Part shown: in pieces, positions 1-8,079 of the stretch
Layout of the letters: each line of letters starts with the position of its first letter
How positions within the stretch are numbered: position 1 is the first letter of the stretch
From: Fonticella tunisiensis
Lineage (GTDB): Bacteria; Bacillota; Clostridia; Clostridiales; Caloramatoraceae
Assembly (NCBI RefSeq): GCF_004364155.1
Contig: NZ_SOAZ01000025.1
Location: 1 to 46,738, forward strand
DNA length: 46,738 bases
Direction: 5' to 3'
The notes under the pieces: generated by a model
What the model saw: the letters and a program-made list of their open reading frames with translations, nothing else
Databases searched by the model: none
Told to the model about the DNA's origin: nothing
Made by a program: the position numbers and the translations under genes

Positions 1-127
1 ACATATATAATTCGATAAATGTTGGGGGATATCCTGCATATAGATGAATGCAGAGCCTTAAAAATTAAGCCTTTCAAGGTTTTGCAAGAGACTAAAAGAC
101 TGTTACAAAAGGGGGAATTCGAAGATT

Positions 128-562
128 TTGGAAGAGAGAGCAGTTGAAGCTGCAGCATCTCTTAGTTGGTTCTTTCTGTCAAATTCTGTATCTGTAAATA
201 TGTACGTAAATGCATTAAAGCTTCATTATATAAGAGGAAGGGACATAAAAGAATTTAAGAATTTTCAGGAGATATTTTGTGAGGTTACATCGGATGGATA
301 CAATTCGCTAAAGGATGTTTTGGAAAAGAGAATAAAGCTCATTGCCAGAGGATCTTCCTTGATAATTATTACAGGTGATCTTGGAAGTGAGGATGCAAGG
401 GCCTTTGAAGCGATTAAAGAAATGGGATACGATATAGTTCTAATATTTATCAGCGATGAAGAGCTTGAAGATGATATAAAATCTGTTCTTTCTAATTCGG
501 AAATAAGGATGTATTTTGTTACATCGGAATCTGATATAAAGGGGGTACTAGAATCAAAATGA
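128..562 (+). CDS. DUF58 family protein, C-terminal fragment (5' part missing or broken)
   Basis: The motif EERAVEAAASL near the N-terminus matches the segment of DUF58 (von Willebrand A-like) proteins that follows the conserved Asp-containing loop, so only the last third of a usual 380-420 aa protein is present. The reading frame is closed upstream by stops at 41-43 and 59-61. The listed start is a TTG with no good ribosome binding site, so it is probably just the first permitted codon and not a real start. The stop overlaps the ATG of the next gene (ATGA), which is the translational coupling expected of the common DUF58-transglutaminase pair. The family is often linked to a MoxR ATPase; that part would lie outside the window. 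The gene may be truncated by a contig edge, a frameshift or a rearrangement within the first 120 bases. Confidence 0.55.
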   Translation: MEERAVEAAASLSWFFLSNSVSVNMYVNALKLHYIRGRDIKEFKNFQEIFCEVTSDGYNSLKDVLEKRIKLIARGSSLIIITGDLGSEDARAFEAIKEMGYDIVLIFISDEELEDDIKSVLSNSEIRMYFVTSESDIKGVLESK

Positions 563-2826
563 AATGGAAGTCAGCACCCCGTGATTTTATAATATATTTT
601 ATTTTTCTAATTGGCATAACTCTTAATATAATAGATTCTACCTTTAAGTTTGTTGACATAAAATACGACATCAGAATAGCTTTTCTAATTGCAGCTTCCA
701 TATTGATATATTTGTGGCTCAGTATAAACAACAAATATGCCGCCCTTCTTATATTAATTCCTGTTTTTATATTTAAACCCTCAAGAATAATAGAATTTAC
801 AAACTATTTGGTTAATAACTATAAAGATTTTATTCATGTTATGTTTGCAAGCCAGTACATACCTCATGAATTCATTAAATATTATATAAACTTTGTATAC
901 GCTGTTATGTCACTTTCACTTATAGCTGTTTATTTTCTGGTTGTTATAAAGAAGAACACCACGATTTTATTATTTGCAGGTTCTGGAATATATGTATCAT
1001 ATTATTATCTAGGAAACAACGATATGTTTAAAGGCTGCAGTATCTTTCTTATATTAACTATCATACTCTATGCATTTAATGAATATGTAAAGAAGAGGGA
1101 TAGATGGAGCAGTGGGGATAGCGATGTCAAAAAGAATTATTTCTATAGATGGATAAGCCTAACGGTAATATTGGTTCTATTTACCAATTTTATTACTCAA
1201 TTGTTTAAATATGACATAAAGCCCATAACCTTTGACTGGTTTGAAGAAAATATAGTAAATAGATTTGAGAGTTTAACCGGCAGGAGTGATCGGAGGCTCT
1301 CTGAAAGTGGTTTGAAGGAGAAATTCAATCTTACCTTTACAGGCTACCAGGAAAACCCCGGACAGCTTGGTGGGCCCATAAATATGGATAATTCCATAGC
1401 TTTCAGGGTGTATAGCGATAAGGATGTTTCAAATTTGCATCTTAGGGGAAGCATAAGCGACTCTTATACCGGACATGTATGGAAAAAAACAGATGAAAAG
1501 ACGGAGAAGGTCGAAGGTGAAATCAATTCGGGGCTTACCGTCATCTTGAAAGAAGAGTATAAAAAAATTAAGATTACCCCTGCAAAGATTGAAACGACAA
1601 CAGCATTTAACTCTCTCTATCCCGTAAGTGTAAGTAACAGCTGGAAATATGTACTTGTTGATTCGGATATGGGAATATACCATCCCAGGGTAGCAAGAAG
1701 GACAAAAAGCTATGAGGTGAATTTCAAAGAATACGATGCGGCTGAGATTCAGAAATCCCTTATGACTCTAAATTATGATTTAAACAATAAAATATATGAT
1801 GATAATATAAAAAAATATTTAAAACTTCCCGATATTCCTTCAAGGGTATTTGACTTAACAATGGAAATAACTTCGAAATACAAAACTCCTTTTGAGAAGG
1901 CATCTGCAATTGAAAAATACCTGAAAGACAACTACCCGTACAGCACAGAAACTTCTATCGTTCCAGGGAACAGGGACTTTGTTGATTATTTTCTGTTTGA
2001 TGAAAAGAAGGGTTACTGTACCTATTATGCTACTGCCATGGCCGTTATGGCCAGAATTATTAACCTTCCTTCAAGATATGTGGAGGGATATGCCTATCAG
2101 GGTATAATAAGAGGCAGCCAGGAGATGAATATATTAAACAGCGACGCCCATGCCTGGGTTGAGATATATTTCGATGGAATAGGGTGGGCAGCCTTTGATC
2201 CCACACCTGGAATGAGTTCTATTGCGCTTGATTTAAAATCAGACACTGATGGGGGAGCGAATGCACCACAGGATAACGATCAGGAGAGCGATGCATCAGG
2301 AGATACCCCTGCAAGGCTACAGGCACCCAGGCCACAGGATGGCACCATAGAAACCGATAACGTGGAAGTCCATACCAATGATAGTATAAATATCATGTAT
2401 ATAGTTTATCCTATTTCTGCAATATTAATATTGGGATTAATAGCGCTTATATGGAGTATGTCGTTGCTTAAAAGGAAAAGGTATATATACTATTCGCTTC
2501 AAAAATTAATTATTTATGGAAAGTATATAAACATAGAATACAGCACAGGCATGACAATTAGGGAATTTCTAGAGAGGCTTGGCAGAGTAGTGGATATGGA
2601 GCTTGATGAATATATACTGCTTTATGAAGGGATGTTATATGGAGAAGCATCCTTTAAAAAAAGGCACCGCAAAAAGCTTGACAGAATGTTGAGAAATATT
2701 AAGGGTGAAATAATTAGGCAGGGAAGCAGATTGAAGTTCTATATTTTTGATATCACAAGGACAGCTCTGCTCCCGTTGAAAGGCTGGGGATGTGGTAAGA
2801 GAAGCCACACTAGAGGAGAACTATAA
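559..2826 (+). CDS. Membrane transglutaminase-like protein (TgpA type, DUF4129-like tail)
   Basis: This is a 755-aa protein with several hydrophobic N-terminal segments (about residues 10-215), an extracytoplasmic region, a transglutaminase-like core, one more membrane segment (about 612-640) and a basic cytoplasmic tail resembling DUF4129. The catalytic triad of the papain-like transglutaminase fold is visible: Cys487 in GYCTYYAT, His531 in DAHAWVE and Asp547 in AAFDPTPG. Family members act at the cell surface as proteases or crosslinking enzymes; the substrate here is unknown. The gene overlaps the DUF58 gene by four bases. The usual genomic neighbours are MoxR and DUF58. Family membership is clear; the actual reaction is not established from sequence. 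Confidence 0.88.
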   Translation: MKWKSAPRDFIIYFIFLIGITLNIIDSTFKFVDIKYDIRIAFLIAASILIYLWLSINNKYAALLILIPVFIFKPSRIIEFTNYLVNNYKDFIHVMFASQYIPHEFIKYYINFVYAVMSLSLIAVYFLVVIKKNTTILLFAGSGIYVSYYYLGNNDMFKGCSIFLILTIILYAFNEYVKKRDRWSSGDSDVKKNYFYRWISLTVILVLFTNFITQLFKYDIKPITFDWFEENIVNRFESLTGRSDRRLSESGLKEKFNLTFTGYQENPGQLGGPINMDNSIAFRVYSDKDVSNLHLRGSISDSYTGHVWKKTDEKTEKVEGEINSGLTVILKEEYKKIKITPAKIETTTAFNSLYPVSVSNSWKYVLVDSDMGIYHPRVARRTKSYEVNFKEYDAAEIQKSLMTLNYDLNNKIYDDNIKKYLKLPDIPSRVFDLTMEITSKYKTPFEKASAIEKYLKDNYPYSTETSIVPGNRDFVDYFLFDEKKGYCTYYATAMAVMARIINLPSRYVEGYAYQGIIRGSQEMNILNSDAHAWVEIYFDGIGWAAFDPTPGMSSIALDLKSDTDGGANAPQDNDQESDASGDTPARLQAPRPQDGTIETDNVEVHTNDSINIMYIVYPISAILILGLIALIWSMSLLKRKRYIYYSLQKLIIYGKYINIEYSTGMTIREFLERLGRVVDMELDEYILLYEGMLYGEASFKKRHRKKLDRMLRNIKGEIIRQGSRLKFYIFDITRTALLPLKGWGCGKRSHTRGEL

Positions 2827-2849
2827 TGTGAAAAATTTGATTTTATGTA

Positions 2850-2878
2850 TAGACAAATTAAATATTTGGTGATAAAAT
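2850..2878 (+). promoter_or_regulatory. Promoter of tRNA-Leu
   Basis: TAGACA at 2850-2855 and TAAAAT at 2873-2878 are separated by 17 bases and lie 12 bases before the tRNA 5' end. The spacing fits a vegetative sigma-A promoter. Confidence 0.6.
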
Positions 2879-2890
2879 GTTTATGTAAAC

Positions 2891-2976
2891 GCGGGTGTGG
2901 TGGAATTGGCAGACGCGCTGGATTCAGGTTCCAGTGTCCAAAAGACGTGCAGGTTCAAGTCCTGTCACCCGCACCA
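2891..2976 (+). tRNA. tRNA-Leu(CAG)
   Basis: A class II tRNA of 86 nt with an encoded CCA end. The acceptor arms GCGGGTG and CACCCGC pair fully. The anticodon stem-loop is CTGGA-TTCAGGT-TCCAG with anticodon CAG, there is a long variable arm, and the T arm reads AGGTTCAAGTCCT. Confidence 0.97.
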
Positions 2977-3016
2977 CCATTGTTAGTTTTAAACGATATT
3001 TAATACATAAAAATTT

Positions 3017-3076
3017 AAAAACCAACAATAGTTTTTCAGCGATTGAAGTTGAAAATTTCTATTGTTGGTTTTTATT
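3017..3076. terminator. Bidirectional terminator between tRNA-Leu and thiT
   Basis: A perfect 13-bp inverted repeat (3019-3031 with 3059-3071) is followed by T runs on both strands. It can therefore end the tRNA transcript and the convergent thiT transcript. Confidence 0.75.
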
Positions 3077-3165
3077 TTGTTTTTAGACGTATTTAGGAAT
3101 ATATGTTAATTATCCCAACTTGGCCTATCAATCACAGTACGAAAGTGAACGGAATAATTTTTATA

Positions 3166-3804
3166 TTATAAAGCCTCAGATTTAACCCTTAAAATAGCCT
3201 GCTTAAATTGAGGTATCATGACTATTATAAGGGCAATGATTAATTCAACTGAAAGGAATGAACCGTTATATATAATCGAATACAGAACAGGGCTCATACC
3301 TTCAGGAGCATAGTCTGCAAAGAAAAATACTCCAGATAAAAAGTTAAATATAAATCTTCCTAAAACTCCAACTGTAACACCAATGGGAAAATTGTTTTTA
3401 AAGTATCCAGCAAGCCCTAATGCACCAAAGGCAAATGGATAATCTATTAAAACCTGAAACCAGTGTACTATATATGGATCTTGAATAAATTGAAGTATTC
3501 CATAGACCATTCCAGCTAATATACCTTCCATGGGGCCAAATATAAAGGCATAGAACATTATAGGCAGCATACTTCCAAGGGTGACAGAACCTCCCTGGGG
3601 CATCTTATAAAGCCTTATATATGAAAGAATAAAGGCTAGCGCGACGCATAAACTTCCATATGTAAGCTTTTTAGTATTAAATTTTTCATCCCTTTCCAGG
3701 ATTCTTGAAATGAGTAGAGATGCGGCAATCAAGCCCAGCATAAATGCCCAGCTTTGAAGCTTGATTTCGGGAATTTTTTTAAACATGTTGATAAAGTAAT
3801 ACAT
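3166..3804 (-). CDS. thiT: Thiamine ECF transporter substrate-binding subunit ThiT
   Basis: A hydrophobic protein of about 212 aa with some six membrane segments, matching the ThiT/YuaJ S-component family in length and in the GGSVTLGSMLPI segment and the W-x-x-L-x-D-Y region used for thiamine binding. S components bind the vitamin in the membrane and work with a shared EcfT-EcfA-EcfA' module. The ATG at 3804 is chosen because GGAGGAGG lies 7 bases upstream; an upstream frame adding 15 residues would start inside the regulatory hairpin. A TPP riboswitch precedes it. The ECF module in the next operon is more likely dedicated to B12, so a housekeeping module elsewhere probably serves ThiT. Confidence 0.92.
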   Translation of the reverse strand: MYYFINMFKKIPEIKLQSWAFMLGLIAASLLISRILERDEKFNTKKLTYGSLCVALAFILSYIRLYKMPQGGSVTLGSMLPIMFYAFIFGPMEGILAGMVYGILQFIQDPYIVHWFQVLIDYPFAFGALGLAGYFKNNFPIGVTVGVLGRFIFNFLSGVFFFADYAPEGMSPVLYSIIYNGSFLSVELIIALIIVMIPQFKQAILRVKSEAL

Positions 3805-3811
3805 AAAAAAC

Positions 3812-3844
3812 CTCCTCCTTTTTACCGATGCAAAATAGGAGAAG
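3812..3844 (-). promoter_or_regulatory. Shine-Dalgarno sequestering hairpin of the TPP riboswitch
   Basis: On the minus strand CUUCUCCU (3844-3837) can pair with AGGAGGAG (3819-3812), which is the thiT ribosome binding site, across a 17-nt loop (eight pairs, one of them G-U). No T run follows, so the switch probably acts on translation, not on termination. Confidence 0.6.
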
Positions 3845-3849
3845 AGCAA

Positions 3850-3936
3850 TTGTGCTTCCCTTCGCCGGAATTACCCGGTTCAGGTTCAGAGGGTCGAAGG
3901 TTTAACCTTCCTCTCAGCATAACGCTCCCCTAGCAT
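3850..3936 (-). promoter_or_regulatory. TPP (thiamine pyrophosphate) riboswitch, THI element
   Basis: The minus strand carries the conserved THI-box blocks in order: GGGGAGC, GCTGAGAGG, GACCCTCTGAACCTGA and CGGGTAATTCCGGCGAAGGGA. It lies directly in front of thiT. Binding of TPP is expected to switch thiT off. Confidence 0.95.
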
Positions 3937-3944
3937 CAGGTTTA

Positions 3945-3973
3945 ATATTAAATTCATAATAAATCATAAGCAA
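3945..3973 (-). promoter_or_regulatory. Promoter of the TPP riboswitch-thiT transcript
   Basis: On the minus strand TTGCTT (3973-3968) and TAATAT (3950-3945) are separated by 17 bases, which puts the start point at about 3937, at the first base of the riboswitch. Confidence 0.55.
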
Positions 3974-4009
3974 TTTAGCGAGAAATTACAATAACCAAAA
4001 TGAAAATAT

Positions 4010-4450
4010 TTATTTTTCTTTATCCCTTAGCTCTAAAGCAAATGCTACAGCATCCTCCAATACGGGCCTGCAGCATTTGCCTGAGGGGTTTTGGGTTTTA
4101 CACTGACAGCCCTTCATTGCTCCCGTCTTTGAGATAATATCCTCAACGGTTGATGAAGTTTTTTTAATAGCTATTTCATCAATAATGTCCTTCAAAGTAA
4201 CGTTTTTGCAGTAGCATATTATTGGGTTGTCCTGTTCTTTAAACCACACCGGAACCTTTAAATCCCTCTGAAAATATATTTCGTCTGTGTCGTTGTTATA
4301 GTAAACAACATTGCATTTTGGATTGGTACAAAAACCATATGTATAGGATTTAAGATGCTTTCTAAAATAATCCTTAACAAGACTTTCTACTGTAATTAAA
4401 GCTACCCTGTCACCCTCTTGCTTGCAAAGAGGACATAGATCCATAGTCAT
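4010..4450 (-). CDS. CopZ N-terminal-domain-like zinc/[2Fe-2S] binding protein
   Basis: A 146-aa cysteine-rich protein. CPLCKQEG near the N-terminus, followed by FCTNPKCNVVYY, forms a zinc-binding half. CYCKNVT followed by CQCKTQNPSGKCC forms a BFD-like [2Fe-2S] half. This order matches the N-terminal domain of Archaeoglobus-type CopZ, which binds Zn and a [2Fe-2S] cluster. The C-terminal heavy-metal-associated domain of CopZ (M-x-C-x-x-C) is absent, so it is the stand-alone form common in anaerobes. The ATG at 4450 is preferred because GAGGTG lies 6 bases upstream; an in-frame GTG at 4459 lies inside that site. Role unknown: a metal chaperone, redox or sensor function is possible. Confidence 0.72.
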   Translation of the reverse strand: MTMDLCPLCKQEGDRVALITVESLVKDYFRKHLKSYTYGFCTNPKCNVVYYNNDTDEIYFQRDLKVPVWFKEQDNPIICYCKNVTLKDIIDEIAIKKTSSTVEDIISKTGAMKGCQCKTQNPSGKCCRPVLEDAVAFALELRDKEK

Positions 4451-4591
4451 TTTAATCACCTCACTAAATAATTATATTACAAAGGATGGAAAATTAAATA
4501 AGTTTATAAGTAAATGAAATATATTTTTAATTGCAGCGATGTTCTGTAAATTGAATCTTTAATTTAAAAAGGCAAATATTTTTCCAGAACA

Positions 4592-4620
4592 TTGAAATTT
4601 CATTTTGGAAAGATTATAAT
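4592..4620 (+). promoter_or_regulatory. Promoter of the cobalamin uptake operon
   Basis: TTGAAA (4592-4597) and TATAAT (4615-4620) have a 17-base spacer, just before the riboswitch. Confidence 0.7.
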
Positions 4621-4635
4621 TTAATTGATAAGTGA

Positions 4636-4798
4636 ATAACGGTATAGGTGCTCCGGGAGACCGGAGTTAAAAGGGAAAGTGGTGTGAAGCCACTGCAGCC
4701 CCCGCTACTGTAAGTGAGTATGAAACCTGATATGCCACCTTTAGGGAAGGCCAGGGAGTAAGATGATCCACGAGCCAGGAAACCTGCCTGTACTTGAA
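4636..4798 (+). promoter_or_regulatory. Cobalamin (adenosylcobalamin) riboswitch
   Basis: Contains the diagnostic parts in order: an initial TATAGGTGC block, GGGAA, the B12 box GTGTGAAGCCACTGC, CCCCCGCTACTGTAA, the GCCAGG block and a GAGCCAGGAAACCTGCC block. It precedes the ECF operon, which links that transporter to B12. Ligand binding is expected to stop expression. Confidence 0.95.
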
Positions 4799-4824
4799 AT
4801 TTAAGCACCTTCGGAGGGAAGGGA

Positions 4825-4870
4825 GCTTTAAAATTGATTTTAAAGCCCTTTTCCGGGCTTTTTATTTTTC
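4825..4870 (+). terminator. Riboswitch terminator with overlapping antiterminator
   Basis: The terminator is AAAGCCC (4842-4848) with GGGCTTT (4855-4861) followed by a T-rich run. An alternative perfect 10-bp hairpin, GCTTTAAAAT (4825-4834) with ATTTTAAAGC (4837-4846), uses the same 5' arm. The two are mutually exclusive, which is the layout of a transcriptional switch. Confidence 0.7.
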
Positions 4871-4898
4871 CCTCCAAACCTGGAGGAAAGGAGGAAAG

Positions 4899-5777
4899 AT
4901 GAAACGCAATTATAATATATTTCATGTTCTCACATTGGCTTTTACAAGCATTATACTCATGATAATAATTTTTTCTTGTGAAAGCCCATTAATTTTAACA
5001 GGCATATTTATATATTTCTTAGTAGTTTTCATTACATGCGGACATTCAAAGGATATAAAAGACGGGTTTAAATATTTTGCGCCTTTTTTTGCAGTTACGT
5101 TAATCATAAATATGATTTTTGTAACTGATGGTACAATAATGCTTTTCAAAGCCTTTGGCAAAGATTTTACCCTTGAGTCTCTAATAGTTTCCTTTATGCT
5201 TTCCTTCAAGCTTTTGCTTATTATGTACCTGTTTATGATGATGGGCATAATGATCGATTCGGATAGGGCCGTTTCATTTTTTTCCAGCAAAATGCCCAAA
5301 TCCACATTGATGATGATGGTGACCTTCAAGTTATTCCCCAGCATGAAAAACAGATTGGTAACCCTTAAGCAAATATACAGCATAAGGGGAGTGGATTTTG
5401 AAGGAAAGGGTATGAGGGAAAGAATAAAGGCCTTTATACCGATTCTGTCAATTCTTCTTGAAAGTTCCTTAGACGGAGCCTTTGACATCGGTGAAGCTGC
5501 CTATGTGAAGGGGTTTTTGAGTGGGAAACGAACTGTATATGACAGGCAGACCTTTGGAAGGAAGGATTATATTGTAACCCTTTATGCATTTCTACTCATC
5601 GTTGTTTATTTATTTTTTAGGATTAGCGGAAGCTTAAACTTTGATATATATATAGGTATTGATGTATCAAAATTTATCAATTTAGGTGCAATAACTGTTT
5701 TTATAATGCTTCTTATGCTTGCAGCATTAATTTTAATTTTGACTGAGGAGAATGAAGATGGCTTACATAGATATTAA
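4899..5777 (+). CDS. ecfT: ECF transporter transmembrane (T) component
   Basis: A protein of about 292 aa with five to six membrane segments. The two Ala-Arg-Gly-like coupling motifs of EcfT are seen as YSIRGVDF and AAYVKGF, which dock into grooves of the two ATPase domains. The ATG at 4899 follows two GGAGG sites; a longer frame beginning at 4794 would start inside the riboswitch and is rejected. It is the first gene of the cobalamin-riboswitch operon and overlaps the ATPase gene by 20 bases. Having its own T, A and S genes in one operon is the dedicated (group I) ECF arrangement. Confidence 0.9.
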   Translation: MKRNYNIFHVLTLAFTSIILMIIIFSCESPLILTGIFIYFLVVFITCGHSKDIKDGFKYFAPFFAVTLIINMIFVTDGTIMLFKAFGKDFTLESLIVSFMLSFKLLLIMYLFMMMGIMIDSDRAVSFFSSKMPKSTLMMMVTFKLFPSMKNRLVTLKQIYSIRGVDFEGKGMRERIKAFIPILSILLESSLDGAFDIGEAAYVKGFLSGKRTVYDRQTFGRKDYIVTLYAFLLIVVYLFFRISGSLNFDIYIGIDVSKFINLGAITVFIMLLMLAALILILTEENEDGLHRY

Positions 5778-7374
5778 AGGTTTAAGTTATTCTTATCCCG
5801 ATGAAAGGGATAGGGCATTGAAGGATGTAAGTTTAGAGATAGAAAAGGGAGAAATTTTTCTTTTAATGGGGGATTCAGGTTCAGGAAAATCAACTCTGCT
5901 TAAGTGCATCTCTGGGGCAATACCCTATTTTTATGGAGGAACTCTATGGGGAAAAATTGAGATTCAGGGGAAAGCAGTGGAGAACATGACGCACCAGGAG
6001 AGGTCGGGAACAATAGGAATGATTTTTCAGGATCCCGAGAGGCAGCTTTTGATGAATAAAGTTCACAGAGAAATAGCCTTTGGATTAGAAAATATTGGTG
6101 TGGAGGAAAAAAACATTAAAAGGAGAGTATGGGAGGCGCTTCAGTTCTCCAACATACAGGATATTGCTCTTCAGGATATAAATACTCTATCAGGGGGGCA
6201 GAAACAGAGGGTTGCAATTACTTCGGCAGTTGCCGGTTTGCCCCAATGTATACTGCTGGATGAGCCTACTTCACAGCTTGATCCTTCCTCCGCCGAAGAG
6301 GTGGTTGAACTTATAAAAAAAATAAATGATGAGCTTGGCATAACTATCGTTGTGGTTGAGCAGAGGGTTGACAGGTGGTTTCAAATATGCGACAGGATAG
6401 GAATAATGAAGGATGGTATGCTTTTATTTGTTGGAACACGTGAGGAGCTTTACTTAAGTGATGATGAATATTTAAGAGGATTTTTACCGACCCGTTTGAA
6501 GCTTGCAAAGGCTCTTGGCATAGAGAAAATGCCCCTTACCATTAGGGAAACGCGAAGGGCATTAGGCAGATTTGAATTCCGCCTGAAGGAGGATAAGCAT
6601 AAAGGAAGCTCTAAATGCATCCTGTCAATTAAAAACCTTTACTGCGGCTATGGAAATGAAGAAATACTCAGGGGAATAAATCTCTTAGTTAATGAAGGGG
6701 ATTTCATCGGGATTTTTGGTCCAAACGGAGCAGGAAAGAGTACGCTGCTTAAGAGCATTATGGGCCTTTTAAAATATTCGGGAAGCATAAGGATAATGGA
6801 TAAAGAAGTTAAAAATTTAGGGGTGAGGGACATTGCACTGATATCGGGATACGTATCCCAGAATCCAAATGATTATATATCTAAAGACACGGTTTATGAT
6901 GAATTGAAATTTACGCTTGATAATTATGGCATTAAGGATGATGGTGTTATAGATATTACTCTTAAAGACCTCAATATTTATGAACTCAGACATAAAAATC
7001 CAAGGGACATAAGCGGAGGAGAAAGGCAGAGGGTTGCAATTGCTTCCATTCTGGTATTAAGGCCAAAGCTGCTTCTTCTTGATGAACCCACGAGGGGGCT
7101 TGATTTTGAAGCAAAAAGAAAGCTGGGCAGAGTTTTAAAATCTCTGAATAAAAATGGAACAACGATAATTTTAATAACACACGATGTTGATTTTGCAAGC
7201 GAGTTCTGCGATAGATTCGGAATTATTTTTAACGGAGAGATAGTATCGATAGGCACAAGGGAAGAAGTTTTAAGTGAAAGCATTTACTATACTACGGAAA
7301 TTAATAAGCTGCTCAGAGACAAGAATAAAAGAATTTTCAGTCTGGAACAGGCCTTGAGTTCTGTCAGGAGGTAG
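5758..7374 (+). CDS. ECF transporter ATPase with two fused ABC domains (EcfA-EcfA')
   Basis: A 538-aa protein with two complete nucleotide-binding domains. The first has Walker A GDSGSGKST (residues 38-46) and signature LSGGQKQRV. The second has Walker A GPNGAGKST (from residue 321), signature ISGGERQRV and LLLDEPTRGLD. In many ECF systems these are two separate proteins; here they form one chain. The ATG at 5758 is chosen because GAGGAG lies 7 bases upstream, while the in-frame ATG at 5752 lies only one base after it. It powers vitamin import together with EcfT and the downstream S component. Confidence 0.93.
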   Translation: MAYIDIKGLSYSYPDERDRALKDVSLEIEKGEIFLLMGDSGSGKSTLLKCISGAIPYFYGGTLWGKIEIQGKAVENMTHQERSGTIGMIFQDPERQLLMNKVHREIAFGLENIGVEEKNIKRRVWEALQFSNIQDIALQDINTLSGGQKQRVAITSAVAGLPQCILLDEPTSQLDPSSAEEVVELIKKINDELGITIVVVEQRVDRWFQICDRIGIMKDGMLLFVGTREELYLSDDEYLRGFLPTRLKLAKALGIEKMPLTIRETRRALGRFEFRLKEDKHKGSSKCILSIKNLYCGYGNEEILRGINLLVNEGDFIGIFGPNGAGKSTLLKSIMGLLKYSGSIRIMDKEVKNLGVRDIALISGYVSQNPNDYISKDTVYDELKFTLDNYGIKDDGVIDITLKDLNIYELRHKNPRDISGGERQRVAIASILVLRPKLLLLDEPTRGLDFEAKRKLGRVLKSLNKNGTTIILITHDVDFASEFCDRFGIIFNGEIVSIGTREEVLSESIYYTTEINKLLRDKNKRIFSLEQALSSVRR

Positions 7375-7378
7375 CCGG

Positions 7379-8065
7379 ATGAGAAAATTAAGCATATATT
7401 TAACGACATTTTTTATCAGCATACTTCTGTTTTTAACAATAACAGGCAAAATACAGGAGTACATTCCATTATTTGTCACCATTGTTGTTTTAGCAATACT
7501 GATTTTAAGTTATATGTATTTTGAGAAAAGCGCTATGGGTACTAAAGAAATTGCTGTTATAGCAACATTAAGTGCATTTGCAGGTGTAGGCAGAGCTATA
7601 TTTGCCTTTGCACCTGGTGTTCAGCCAACCACCTTTATTGTAGCCATTTCAGGGTTTGTGTTTGGTCCTTATGAAGGATTTTTAGTGGGAAGTACAGCTG
7701 CTTTTATATCCAATATATTTCTTGGTCAGGGGCCATGGTCTCCATGGCAGATGTTTGGCTGGGGTATTGTTGGCGTGATTTCAGGAATTATAGGTAAAGC
7801 AAGGGCTAATATTTCAGTAGAAAAATTTTCGGTTATATGCTTTTTGTATGGATTTCTATTTGACTGGATAATGAATTTATGGCACGTACTTGGATATATA
7901 AGGCCTTTAACTTTAAAGAGCATAATATCAGCATATGCGCTGGGGCTGACATTTGATGTTTTACATGCCATATCCAATTTTTTATTTTCTATGATCTTTT
8001 TCGAAAGGCTTGTTAGAGTTTTAAGGAGGTTTAAAAGAAGGCTTGAGATAACCTATATAAGATAG
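7379..8065 (+). CDS. ECF transporter S component, probably cobalamin-specific
   Basis: A 228-aa, highly hydrophobic protein of about six membrane segments, with the S-component-like core ATLSAFAGVGRAIFAFAPG and GFVFGPYEGFLVGS, resembling the general ECF substrate-specific family. It starts 5 bases after the ATPase stop with AGGAGG in front. Cobalamin specificity is inferred from the upstream B12 riboswitch and the downstream DUF4430 proteins, not from recognised binding residues. It is not a CbiM, because the N-terminal metal-binding histidine sequence of that family is missing. Confidence 0.82.
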   Translation: MRKLSIYLTTFFISILLFLTITGKIQEYIPLFVTIVVLAILILSYMYFEKSAMGTKEIAVIATLSAFAGVGRAIFAFAPGVQPTTFIVAISGFVFGPYEGFLVGSTAAFISNIFLGQGPWSPWQMFGWGIVGVISGIIGKARANISVEKFSVICFLYGFLFDWIMNLWHVLGYIRPLTLKSIISAYALGLTFDVLHAISNFLFSMIFFERLVRVLRRFKRRLEITYIR

Positions 8066-8079
8066 TTGGAGGTAAAGTT

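Noticed and set aside
2895-3086. Open frame of 63 codons on the plus strand
   Set aside because: It runs through tRNA-Leu and its terminator; chance frame over an RNA gene.
4794-4898. Longer N-terminus for EcfT
   Set aside because: It would start within the B12 riboswitch and run through the terminator; the ATG at 4899 has strong GGAGG sites.
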